36,660 bases of DNA, from NCBI RefSeq assembly GCF_016461825.1, contig NZ_JAEMNU010000016.1, forward strand, positions 83,155-119,814. Reading direction: 5' to 3'. The notes under the pieces were generated by a model that worked only from the letters and a program-made list of their open reading frames with translations, did no database searches and had not been told where the DNA came from. This DNA is from Rugamonas violacea (GTDB lineage Bacteria > Pseudomonadota > Gammaproteobacteria > Burkholderiales > Burkholderiaceae_D). How positions within the stretch are numbered: position 1 is the first letter of the stretch; the number at the start of each line of letters is the position of its first letter. Positions 8,135 through 15,417 of this stretch are shown here, one piece after another. A program made the translations under genes and the position numbers.

Positions 8135-8866
8135 ATGTATACGGTCAAAGGGAAAGCGGACAAGGACTCACTGCTGATGGAGCACATCCCGTTGGTCAAG
8201 CGTCTCGCGCATCACATGAAGGCCAAGCTGCCACCCAGCGTGGAGGTGGACGACCTGGTGCAGGCCGGCATGATCGGCCTGCTCGACGCCATCAGCCGCT
8301 ACGAGGAGACCCACGGCGCCCAGTTCGAGACCTACGCCGTGCTGCGCATCCGTGGCGCCATGCTCGACGAATTGCGCAGCAGCGACTGGCTGCCGCGCAG
8401 CATGCGGCAGAACATGCGCAAGATCGAAACGGCGATGAGCACACTGCAGCAGCGCCTCGGCCATCCACCGAGCGAATCGGAGGTGGCCAAGATGCTCAAG
8501 CTGTCGCTGGCCGACTACCAGGAGATGCTGTCGGACGGCGGCGGCCACCAGCTGGTCTACTACGAGGACTTCCACGACGACGACGGCAACGACAGCTTCC
8601 TCGACCGCTACTGCTCGGACGAGGAGAGCGACCCTTTGCGCTCGCTGCTCGACGGCGATTTCCGCCAGGCGGTGATCGACGCCATCGACGCGCTGCCGCC
8701 GCGCGAGAAGATGCTGATGGGCCTTTACTACGAAGAGGAACTCAACTTGAAAGAAATCGGCGCCGTGATGGGCGTGTCGGAATCGCGCGTGTCGCAGTTG
8801 CACACGCAGGCTGTGGCGCGTTTGCGCGCATCGTTACGGGAGCAGGCATGGACTGGGCCAGTGTAG
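8135..8866 (+). CDS. fliA: Flagellar sigma factor sigma-28 (FliA)
   Basis: 243 residues, the normal length. FliA directs RNA polymerase to late flagellar promoters and is held by the anti-sigma factor FlgM encoded at 12517-12822. Region 2 is seen as [27 protein letters not shown] and [25 protein letters not shown]. Region 4 is seen as [22 protein letters not shown] then [19 protein letters not shown]. The ATG at 8135 has only a weak ribosome-binding site. The end overlaps motC by 19 bases. Two near-consensus target promoters lie in this window (12871-12897 and 21550-21576). Confidence 0.98.
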   Translation: [243 protein letters not shown]

Positions 8867-9594
8867 TCGGGGTGGTGCTGGCGCTGGCCGGCATCATCGT
8901 CGGCCAGGGTATGGAGGGCGGCAAGCTCGGCTCGCTGTTGCAGCCGGCCGCCTTCGCCATCGTGGTGGTCGGCACCTTGGGCGCGGTGCTGCTGCAGACG
9001 CGTTTGCCGACCTTCCTGCGCGGCCTGCGCATGCTGCGCTGGGTCTTCGCGCCGCCGAAGGATTCGCGCGCCGCGCTGGCGCGCGACATCAACGCCTGGG
9101 CGCTGGCGGCGCGGCGCGACGGCCTGCTCTCGCTGGAGCGGCACATGCTCGCCTCGAAGGACAAGTTCAACACCAAGGGCCTGCGCCTGGTGGTCGACGG
9201 CATCAACCCGGACAAGCTGCGCCAGCTGCTCGACACCGAGATCACCGCCTACGAGACCGAGGAGCGGCAGGCCGTGCGCATCTGGGAATCGGCGGCCGGC
9301 TACTCGCCCACCATCGGCATCCTCGGCGCGGTGCTCGGCCTGATCCACGTGATGGAAAATCTGACCGATCCGAGCAAGCTCGGCGCCGGCATCGCCGTCG
9401 CCTTCGTCTCGACCATCTACGGCGTCGGCCTGGCCAACCTGTTCTTCTACCCGATCGCCAACAAGCTCAAGGCCATCGTCACCCAGGCCGTGCACCAGCA
9501 GGAGATCGCCGCCGCCGTGTTCTACGACATCGCCAGCGGCGACCATTCGCGCGTCATCGACGAACGCGTCGCCACGCTGCTGCGGGAACACTGA
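8848..9594 (+). CDS. motC: Flagellar stator protein, MotA family (MotC type)
   Basis: 248 residues. MotA-family proteins form the five-fold ring of the stator and turn ion flow into torque on FliG. Four hydrophobic segments are visible: about 4-20, 30-50, 148-170 and 180-205. The segment pair ESAAGYSPTIGILGAVLGLI...AVAFVSTIYGVGLANLFFYPIANKL is the family signature, with the conserved Pro in SPTIG. The start lies inside fliA (19-base overlap) and the stop is one base before motD, so the three are translated together. I use motC because of the fliA-motC-motD order known from Pseudomonas and many betaproteobacteria. A second stator pair may exist elsewhere. Confidence 0.93.
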   Translation: MDWASVVGVVLALAGIIVGQGMEGGKLGSLLQPAAFAIVVVGTLGAVLLQTRLPTFLRGLRMLRWVFAPPKDSRAALARDINAWALAARRDGLLSLERHMLASKDKFNTKGLRLVVDGINPDKLRQLLDTEITAYETEERQAVRIWESAAGYSPTIGILGAVLGLIHVMENLTDPSKLGAGIAVAFVSTIYGVGLANLFFYPIANKLKAIVTQAVHQQEIAAAVFYDIASGDHSRVIDERVATLLREH

Positions 9595-9595
9595 C

Positions 9596-10375
9596 ATGCA
9601 GTACCGGCGCGCGCGCAGGAAGTTCGACGACGAGGTCGAGAACCACGAGCGCTGGTTGATCTCCTACGCCGACTTCATCACGCTGCTGTTCGCCTTCTTC
9701 GTGGTGATGTACGCCATCTCCTCGGTCAACATCGGCAAGTACAAGGTGTTCTCCGACGCGCTCGGCGACGCCTTCGGCGGCGCCGGTTCGGCCCAGCCGA
9801 TCAACACCCAGGTGCCCAATCTGCCCATCCCCAATCCCGCCCTGCGCCGCCGCACCGAGCTGCTGCGCAAGGAGAAGGAGCATATGACCAAGCTGGCGCA
9901 GGACCTGTTGTCGACGCTGGCGCCGTTGGTCAAGGAGGGCAAGGTGAGGGTGACGCAGAACAGCCGTGGCGTCAGCGTCGAGATCAACGCCAGCGTGCTG
10001 TTCGATCCGGGCGAGGCGCGCCTGACCAGCGAGTCGACCGAGGCGCTGCGCGCCGTGGCGGTGCTGCTCAAGGACGACAGCCACGAGGTGCAGGTCGAAG
10101 GCCACACCGACAATCAACCGATCCGCAACGTGCTGTTCCCGTCCAACTGGGAGCTGTCGGCGGTGCGCGCCAGCAGCGTGGTGCGCCTGTTCATCGCCGC
10201 CGGCGTGGCGCCCGAGCGGCTCACCGCCGTGGGCAAGAGTTCGAACGTGCCGGTCGCCCCCAACGAGCAGGCCGAGGGGCGGGCGCGCAACCGCCGCGTC
10301 GCCGTCACCATCCTGTCCGGCCTGCCCGACACGGTCACCGAGCTGCCGACGCCGCCACGGCCGGCGCCGCAATAG
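9596..10375 (+). CDS. motD: Flagellar stator protein, MotB family (MotD type)
   Basis: 259 residues. MotB-type partner that forms the ion channel with MotC and anchors it to peptidoglycan. One membrane helix at about 21-43 carries Asp26 in YADFITLLFAFF, the expected ion-binding aspartate. A plug/linker region follows. The OmpA-like domain (about 120-245) shows VEGHTDNQPI, NWELSAVRAS and GRARNRRVAVTI, the peptidoglycan-binding signature. The ATG begins one base after the motC stop. The TAG stop at 10373-10375 abuts the stop codon of the convergent azoreductase gene at 10376 with no gap. Confidence 0.95.
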   Translation: MQYRRARRKFDDEVENHERWLISYADFITLLFAFFVVMYAISSVNIGKYKVFSDALGDAFGGAGSAQPINTQVPNLPIPNPALRRRTELLRKEKEHMTKLAQDLLSTLAPLVKEGKVRVTQNSRGVSVEINASVLFDPGEARLTSESTEALRAVAVLLKDDSHEVQVEGHTDNQPIRNVLFPSNWELSAVRASSVVRLFIAAGVAPERLTAVGKSSNVPVAPNEQAEGRARNRRVAVTILSGLPDTVTELPTPPRPAPQ

Positions 10376-11017
10376 TCAGTCCGCCGTCGCCGCCGCCAAC
10401 TGGCGCGCCTGGGCCTTGGCCGCGTCGCGCGCCGCCGCGTCGACCTCGCTGCCCATGAGGGTCTTCTCGACCACCAGCGCCTGCACCCGCTCGACGCCGA
10501 CAAAGCGCAGCCAGGCCTCGACGTACGGTTTCTGGAAATCGAATTCGCGCGCCGGCGTGCCCGAGTCGGCGGAAAAATCCAGCCCGCGGGCGTAGACGAC
10601 GACGGCGCGCTTGTCGCGCAGCAGGCCGCTCAAGCCGCTCGCCGGATCGAAGGAGAACAGGATGTCCTTTTGCGACACCAGGTCGATGAACTGCTTGAGC
10701 TTGTACGGAATGCTGAAATTCCACAGCGGCACCGACAGCACCAGCACGTCCGCCTGGTGCATGCGCGCGGCCAGTGCGCGCAGCGTGGCCCAGGCGCTTT
10801 CCTGTTGCGGGCTCAACGCCACGCCGTTCAAGCCGGCGTACTTCGCCGCCATCGCGTGCTGGTCGAACTCGGGCAGCGCGCCGTCCCACAGGTCGAGCGT
10901 GCTCACCTGCGCGCCGGGGTGCGCCTCTTGATAGGCGTCGATGTAGGCGAGGGCGACTTCGCGCGAGGCCGAACGTTCCTGGCGCGGCGAGCAGGCGATG
11001 TGGAGCAATGTGGTCAT
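10376..11017 (-). CDS. azoR: FMN-dependent NADH-azoreductase / NAD(P)H quinone reductase
   Basis: 213 residues, starting at the ATG at 11017 preceded by AAGGA. Flavodoxin-fold oxidoreductase of the AzoR family. N-terminal MTTLLHIACSPRQERSASRE is the FMN-phosphate loop, VLVLSVPLWNFSIPYKLKQF is the family FMN-binding signature near residues 91-110, and a Gly-rich stretch GLDFSADSGTPAREF lies near 145. AzoR proteins reduce quinones and azo or nitro compounds with NAD(P)H as cytosolic dimers. It is divergent from the LysR-type gene at 11118, which probably regulates it. Not a flagellar gene; the pair appears inserted between motD and flgN. Confidence 0.88.
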   Translation of the reverse strand: MTTLLHIACSPRQERSASREVALAYIDAYQEAHPGAQVSTLDLWDGALPEFDQHAMAAKYAGLNGVALSPQQESAWATLRALAARMHQADVLVLSVPLWNFSIPYKLKQFIDLVSQKDILFSFDPASGLSGLLRDKRAVVVYARGLDFSADSGTPAREFDFQKPYVEAWLRFVGVERVQALVVEKTLMGSEVDAAARDAAKAQARQLAAATAD

Positions 11018-11064
11018 GCTGAGTCCTTGGTGGTGTGGTTGAAGACGCCATTGGAACATATTTC

Positions 11065-11098
11065 ATTTTAAAATATAAATTGAGTTATTATCGATAAT
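11065..11098. promoter_or_regulatory. Divergent AT-rich control region with two palindromes (azoR / lysR)
   Basis: The 100-base gap 11018-11117 is strikingly AT-rich against its surroundings. It holds two perfect palindromes, ATTTTAAAAT at 11065-11074 and ATTATCGATAAT at 11087-11098. The second contains the T-N11-A layout used by LysR-type regulators. It probably carries both divergent promoters and the operator for the LysR protein encoded at 11118. Exact -35 and -10 boxes cannot be assigned. Confidence 0.55.
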
Positions 11099-11117
11099 TC
11101 AGTTTAATTTACGATAT

Positions 11118-11984
11118 ATGTTCGATACCCTCCTGCTGCAAACCTTTGTCGCCGTGGTGGACGAGGCCGGCTTCGGCCGCGCCGCCGTGCGCCTGCACCT
11201 GACGCAATCGGCCGTCAGCGGCCACTTGCGCCGGCTTGAGGAGCAGGTCGGCAAGCCCCTGCTCAAGCGCACCACGCGCTCGCTCGAGCTGAGCGCCGAC
11301 GGCGCGCGCCTGATCGGTTACGCCCGCGCCATCCTGGCGCTGAACCGCGACGCCGCCGCGCAACTGGCGGGCGCCAGTTACCACGGCCGCGCGCGCGTCG
11401 GCATCGCCGAGGACTTCGCCGACACGGCCCTGCTGCGCGCGCTGCACGCCTTCGCCGACGAGTACCCGGGCATCCAGGTCGAGGCGCAGGTCGGCATACC
11501 GGGCAATCTGTTGCGGCAAATGAAGGAGGGCGCGCTCGACATCGTCGTCGGTTCGCAATGTGGCGGGCCGGAGCGCGGCCGCCTGCTGTGGCGCGAGCCG
11601 CTGGTGTGGGCGCGCGCGGCGCACGCCAGCGTGACCTTGCCGTCGCCGCTGCCGCTGGCCTTGTTCCCGGAACCGTGCCCCTACCGCGAGGCGGCGCTGG
11701 CCAGCCTGGCCCGCTGCGGCATGGCCCAGCGCACCGTCATGGTCTGCAACAGCATCGCCAGCCTGCGCGCGGCGGCGCTGTCCGGTTTCGCGGTGGCGCC
11801 GCTGCCCGCCAGCCGCCTGGGCGACGGCCTGCTGGCGCTGAAGACGGAGCAGGGCCTGCCGCCGCTGCCCGAGGTCGAATTCATGCTGTTCGTCGCCACG
11901 GCCGGCGACCAGGCGATGCTGGCGGCGCTGGCCGAACGGATTGTGGACAGTTGTCGCGCCCCCGGCGCCATGCAGCCGCAATAG
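11118..11984 (+). CDS. LysR-family transcriptional regulator
   Basis: 288 residues. The N-terminal winged helix-turn-helix is clear: LLQTFVAVVDEAGFGRAA followed by LHLTQSAVSGHLRRLEEQVG and PLLKRTTRSLELSADG, residues about 5-65. A linker helix and a substrate-binding-type effector domain (about 90-285) follow. ATG at 11118 with a poor ribosome-binding site, common for such regulators. Divergent to the azoreductase gene across 100 AT-rich bases, the usual LysR-target layout, so control of that gene by quinone or electrophile stress is inferred. Its 3' end converges on flgN with 54 bases between. Confidence 0.93.
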   Translation: MFDTLLLQTFVAVVDEAGFGRAAVRLHLTQSAVSGHLRRLEEQVGKPLLKRTTRSLELSADGARLIGYARAILALNRDAAAQLAGASYHGRARVGIAEDFADTALLRALHAFADEYPGIQVEAQVGIPGNLLRQMKEGALDIVVGSQCGGPERGRLLWREPLVWARAAHASVTLPSPLPLALFPEPCPYREAALASLARCGMAQRTVMVCNSIASLRAAALSGFAVAPLPASRLGDGLLALKTEQGLPPLPEVEFMLFVATAGDQAMLAALAERIVDSCRAPGAMQPQ

Positions 11985-12038
11985 TGCCGACAGCGCCGAT
12001 GGCGCCGGCTTGGCGCGTGCAGAAAAATACGCGGGAAC

Positions 12039-12506
12039 TTAGCCGACGATGAAACCGCGGCTGGGACTGACGCTGGTGGCGTGGCCGCTCGGGCCGTAGA
12101 AGTTGTTGGTGTGCGACTGTGGCCGCAAGGCGTTCAAGGCACCCTGGGTACGGCTCATGTGCTTGTTGATCAGCATGCCATTGACGCGGTTCAGTTCCTT
12201 GGCCTGGTGGGTCATGTCCAGCACCTGCCGCCACAGCGGGGTCGCCTGGGTTTCGCCGCTGGCGGCGATCCAGCCATCCATGCCGCTGTCCTGCGCGCTG
12301 AAGCCGGCGGCGCCGAGGGCGCCGTGGCGCTGGCTGGCCAGCACGGCCATCTGGTTGACCAGGGCCGATTTCACCGTCGTCACCGCCATCAGGGCGTCGA
12401 TGTCGGCCGCCACCAAATGCTGCTGCTCTTGTTTGAGCAGGTCGAGCAGGGTGGTCATGGCTTGCTGCTCTTGAAGCAGACTCGACATTGGGGTGACGGA
12501 GGGCAT
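12039..12506 (-). CDS. flgN: Flagellar export chaperone FlgN
   Basis: 155 residues. FlgN is the cytosolic chaperone for the hook-filament junction proteins FlgK and FlgL. The mostly helical sequence, LLQEQQAMTTLLDLLKQEQQ then HLVAADIDALMAV and VNGMLINKHMSRTQGALNAL, fits the family. Recognition also rests on the place after flgM. Start ATG at 12506 has AGGA about 8 bases upstream; a later ATG at 12488 lacks such a site. It lies 10 bases after flgM and probably shares the sigma-28 promoter at 12871-12897. Confidence 0.88.
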   Translation of the reverse strand: MPSVTPMSSLLQEQQAMTTLLDLLKQEQQHLVAADIDALMAVTTVKSALVNQMAVLASQRHGALGAAGFSAQDSGMDGWIAASGETQATPLWRQVLDMTHQAKELNRVNGMLINKHMSRTQGALNALRPQSHTNNFYGPSGHATSVSPSRGFIVG

Positions 12507-12516
12507 GATGATGATC

Positions 12517-12822
12517 CTATCGTTTTCTGGAATGCAGCAGATCCTTGACCGTGTCTAACAGTCCATCCGCCACTTTTTCCGAGTTGACCTGGAACTGGCC
12601 ATCGGCGATGGCCAGCTTGATGCGTTCGACTTTTTTCGTGTCGAACACGGCGTTGCCGGCGCCGGCGGCGCTGGCGGCGAGCGCCTGGCCTTGCGGCGAC
12701 AGGCGTACGTTGTCGGCTTGCACCGGCGTCGCCACCGTCTTCTCGGCGCCGCGCGCGGTCGAAGTGGTGGTGGGCGAGGTCGGCAAGCCGGGGTTGCTCT
12801 TGATTGTATCGTTGATTTTCAC
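12517..12822 (-). CDS. flgM: Anti-sigma-28 factor FlgM
   Basis: 101 residues. FlgM binds FliA and blocks it until the finished hook-basal body exports FlgM. N-terminal MKINDTI is family-typical and the C-terminal half, KVERIKLAIADGQFQVNSEK then VADGLLD, is the conserved sigma-28-binding helical region. The middle (15-40) is a disordered Thr/Ala/Pro stretch, as expected for an exported unfolded protein. The start codon is GTG (12820-12822 read on the minus strand) with GAGG 8 bases upstream. Driven by its own sigma-28 promoter, so FliA activity feeds back on its inhibitor. Confidence 0.95.
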   Translation of the reverse strand: MKINDTIKSNPGLPTSPTTTSTARGAEKTVATPVQADNVRLSPQGQALAASAAGAGNAVFDTKKVERIKLAIADGQFQVNSEKVADGLLDTVKDLLHSRKR

Positions 12823-12870
12823 AGCATCATCCTCGTCTGGGTGGAGCGTGATACTCCGGGATATAAGTCA

Positions 12871-12897
12871 TTAACGGCGCCGGCGGCGCAAACTTTA
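12871..12897 (-). promoter_or_regulatory. Sigma-28 (FliA) promoter for flgM-flgN
   Basis: Read on the minus strand: TAAAGTTT (12897-12890), an 11-base spacer, then GCCGTTAA (12878-12871). Against the known consensus TAAAGTTT-N11-GCCGATAA this is 15 of 16 with exact spacing. It lies between the flgA stop and the flgM start, giving an untranslated leader of roughly 40 bases. Confidence 0.93.
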
Positions 12898-12928
12898 GCA
12901 CCGCACCGCCGAAGACCCGCATCCCTGC

Positions 12929-13636
12929 TCAAAACGCCACCTCCACCAGACCTCCCGCCTTGGCGACACCGTTCACTTGCTGGCCGCCGGCCGTTCTCAC
13001 TTGCACCACCTGGCCCTCGGCCGCGTTGCCGAGCGCGCGCGCCTCGGCCGAGACGCTGAAGCCGGCACCGGCCGAGACCAGCCGCACCAACTGGCCCTGC
13101 ACCACCACGGTCTTGCCGCGCAAGGTATCGAGGCGCATCGGTGTACCGGGAGGCAACGATGCCGTTGTGCTACGGCCGACCACCTGGGCCATGTCGGTGG
13201 CTATCCCCGCAGGCAATGTTGTCAGGTCGCCCTGCAGGAGCGCCAACTGGCTCGCCTCGATGGCCTGGCCCTGGGCCAGCGGCACGGCGCTGGCGATGTA
13301 GCCGGCCTGCACCGACACGGTGGCCTGGATATAGATGGTCCACGGCGTCGGCGCGCCGCAGCGCAGGCCCACCGTGGTGCGGCCCCAGGCGCGCGCGCCG
13401 GGCATCAGGAAGGCCTCCGGCGCGGCGCAGGCGTTGAGTTGCATGCGCGGGTCGATCGGCCCGACCTTCACCGTGACCTGGCCGGGCAGGCCGGCCGTCT
13501 GCACCTGGAGGAATTGCTCGACGCTCTGGCGCAGCACGGCGACGTCCTGGCGCGCCGGCTGGGCGGCCGGCGGAACGGACTGGGCCAGTGCGGCCTGTGA
13601 CAGGCAGAGCAGGGCGATGAGGGGGCGCAGGGTCAT
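12929..13636 (-). CDS. flgA: Flagellar P-ring assembly chaperone FlgA
   Basis: 235 residues. Periplasmic chaperone that helps FlgI form the P-ring. The ATG at 13636 gives a signal peptide, MTLRPLIALLCLSQAALAQS, with cleavage expected near residue 18-19; the longer upstream open frame lacks a signal peptide and overlaps the divergent promoter region. The C-terminal SAF/FlgA domain (about 110-235) shows AVPLAQGQAIEASQLALLQG, LPPGTPMRLDTLR, VVQGQLVRLVSAGAGFSVS and the closing GQVVQVRTAGGQQVNGVAK. Divergent from flgB; the 179-base gap 13637-13815 must hold both promoters, but I cannot assign boxes. Followed by flgM. Confidence 0.95.
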   Translation of the reverse strand: MTLRPLIALLCLSQAALAQSVPPAAQPARQDVAVLRQSVEQFLQVQTAGLPGQVTVKVGPIDPRMQLNACAAPEAFLMPGARAWGRTTVGLRCGAPTPWTIYIQATVSVQAGYIASAVPLAQGQAIEASQLALLQGDLTTLPAGIATDMAQVVGRSTTASLPPGTPMRLDTLRGKTVVVQGQLVRLVSAGAGFSVSAEARALGNAAEGQVVQVRTAGGQQVNGVAKAGGLVEVAF

Positions 13637-13815
13637 GGTGTAAGAGTCCTTGGAATGTTGCCATGATAGCCGGGGCGGGGTGGGCTGAAGCCTTGAATAG
13701 GACGCGAAAGCGCGTTCTGCTCGCCCGATCGTCGGCGCCACGGCGGCCGTATCATCGTCGCTGTGATAACCAGTTCGTCCGCCCATCCGGGAGCGGACGG
13801 CGCCAGGAGCAAGCT

Positions 13816-14241
13816 ATGTTAGGGAAACTCGACGATTACCTGCGCTTCAACGAGGCCGCGCTGAGCCTGCGCTCGCAGCGCCAGACCGTGCTCGCCTCGA
13901 ACATCGCCAACGCCGACACGCCCAACTACAAGGCCCGCGATATCGATTTCTCCAGCGCGCTGCAGGGCGCCCTGGCACGCAGCAGCGGCAGCGCCAGCGG
14001 CCCGCTGCGCACCACCGCCGCCCAGCATTTCCCCAGCCCCCCGCAAGCCGGTGGCACGCTGCCCGACGGCACGGCGCTGCAGTATCGCGGCGTGGTGCAG
14101 GGCGCGGTCGACGGCAACACGGTCGACATGGACGTCGAGCGCAACCAATTCGCCGACAACGCCTTGCGTTACGAGGCCGGCATCACCCTCATCAACGCCC
14201 AGATCAAAAGCATGATGGCGGCGATCCAAGGAGGTAGTTAA
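13816..14241 (+). CDS. flgB: Flagellar proximal rod protein FlgB
   Basis: 141 residues. Rod subunit between the MS-ring and the distal rod. ATG at 13816 with AGGAG at 13805-13809; the frame is open from 13663 but the homologous sequence starts at [17 protein letters not shown]-terminal rod signature [20 protein letters not shown], and the C-terminal end [20 protein letters not shown] then [15 protein letters not shown], are typical. It is the first gene of the flgBCDEFGHIJ run; only two bases separate it from flgC. Confidence 0.97.
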   Translation: MLGKLDDYLRFNEAALSLRSQRQTVLASNIANADTPNYKARDIDFSSALQGALARSSGSASGPLRTTAAQHFPSPPQAGGTLPDGTALQYRGVVQGAVDGNTVDMDVERNQFADNALRYEAGITLINAQIKSMMAAIQGGS

Positions 14242-14243
14242 TC

Positions 14244-14651
14244 ATGTCCTTATTTAATATCTTCAACGTCTCCGGCTCGGCCATGAGCGCCCAGGCGCAG
14301 CGCCTCAACGTGGTGGCGAGTAATCTGGCCAACGCCGACAGCGCCACCAGCGCCAGCGGCGAAGCCTACCGCGCCAAGCAGGTGGTGTTCGAGGCCACGC
14401 CGGCCAAGGATGGCGGCGCCTCGACCGGCGTGCGGGTCAAGCAGGTGGTGGAGGACCCGTCGCCGCTCAAGCAGGTCTACGACCCCAAGCATCCGATGGC
14501 CGACGACAAGGGCTATGTGTCCATGCCCAACGTCAACGTGGTCGACGAGATGGTCAACATGCTGTCGGCCTCGCGCTCCTACCAGACCAACGTCGAGACC
14601 ATGAACGCAGCCAAGACCATGCTGCTCAAAACCCTGACCCTGGGCCAGTAA
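14244..14651 (+). CDS. flgC: Flagellar proximal rod protein FlgC
   Basis: 135 residues. Rod subunit of the FlgB/C/F/G family. N-terminal motif [20 protein letters not shown] and the central [20 protein letters not shown] segment are diagnostic of FlgC; C-terminal [20 protein letters not shown] is the family coiled-coil end. Its ribosome-binding site GGAGG lies within the last codons of flgB. Expected to be exported by the FlhAB-FliPQR gate without cleavage. Confidence 0.97.
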   Translation: MSLFNIFNVSGSAMSAQAQRLNVVASNLANADSATSASGEAYRAKQVVFEATPAKDGGASTGVRVKQVVEDPSPLKQVYDPKHPMADDKGYVSMPNVNVVDEMVNMLSASRSYQTNVETMNAAKTMLLKTLTLGQ

Positions 14652-14681
14652 GCCGCCCAGCCGACCCGATAAGAGGCCACC

Positions 14682-15365
14682 ATGTCCACCACCATAGATA
14701 CCAACAGCGCGGCGCCGTCCGCCGCCCTGCTCAACACCGTCAACAGCAAGCCCAAGGCCGCCACCGACAGCGTCCAGGCCGACACCGACAAGTTCATGAC
14801 CTTGCTGGTGACCCAGCTGAAGAACCAGGACCCGCTGAACCCGCTCGACAACGCGCAGATCACCAGCCAGCTGGCGCAGCTGTCGACGGTGACCGGCGTC
14901 AACAAGCTGAACACCACGCTGGAATCGTTGAAGGCCAGCTACCAGTCGAGCGAGTCGATGGCGGCGACCAACCTGATCAACCACGGCGTGCTGGCCAAGG
15001 GCAACACCGTGGCGTTGACCAGCAGCAAGGGCATCTTCGGCGTCAACCTGACCACGCCGGCCGACACCGTGCAGGTCGACCTGAAGAACGACAGCGGCAA
15101 GGTGGTGCACAGCATCAGCATGAAGGGGGTCGACGCCGGCACCCTGCCGCTGGTGTGGGATGGCAAGGACGACGACGGCAAGGTGCTGGCCGACGGCAAG
15201 TACACCATCTCCGTCACCGCCACCTTGGCCGGCAAGACCCTGAAGGACGCCATCCCGCTGACCTTCGGCACCGTGGCCAGCGTGTCGACCGGCGCCGGCG
15301 GCGTGAAAATGAATGTACCGACCATCGGCCAGCTGACCATGGCCGATCTGTATCAAGTGCTGTAA
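14682..15365 (+). CDS. flgD: Hook assembly cap protein FlgD
   Basis: 227 residues. FlgD caps the growing hook and is discarded later. The N-terminal export region ends in DTDKFMTLLVTQLKNQDPLN then PLDNAQITSQLAQLSTVTG, the FlgD signature (about residues 38-75). The C-terminal part holds the tudor-like and FnIII-like (FLGD Ig) domains: DLKNDSGKVVHSISM, LPLVWDGKDDDGKVLADGKY. AGAGG precedes the ATG. It sits in the normal order before flgE. Confidence 0.96.
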   Translation: MSTTIDTNSAAPSAALLNTVNSKPKAATDSVQADTDKFMTLLVTQLKNQDPLNPLDNAQITSQLAQLSTVTGVNKLNTTLESLKASYQSSESMAATNLINHGVLAKGNTVALTSSKGIFGVNLTTPADTVQVDLKNDSGKVVHSISMKGVDAGTLPLVWDGKDDDGKVLADGKYTISVTATLAGKTLKDAIPLTFGTVASVSTGAGGVKMNVPTIGQLTMADLYQVL

Positions 15366-15417
15366 CGCAGCTCCACAAACGTAGTTTGTAAGCCACCTCA
15401 ATTGATAGGGGAATACC

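Noticed and set aside
13637..13815. Longer flgA (from 13786) and longer flgB (from 13663) overlapping each other
   Set aside because: FlgA has its signal peptide at the 13636 start and FlgB its family N-terminus at 13816; the overlap would remove the divergent promoter region.
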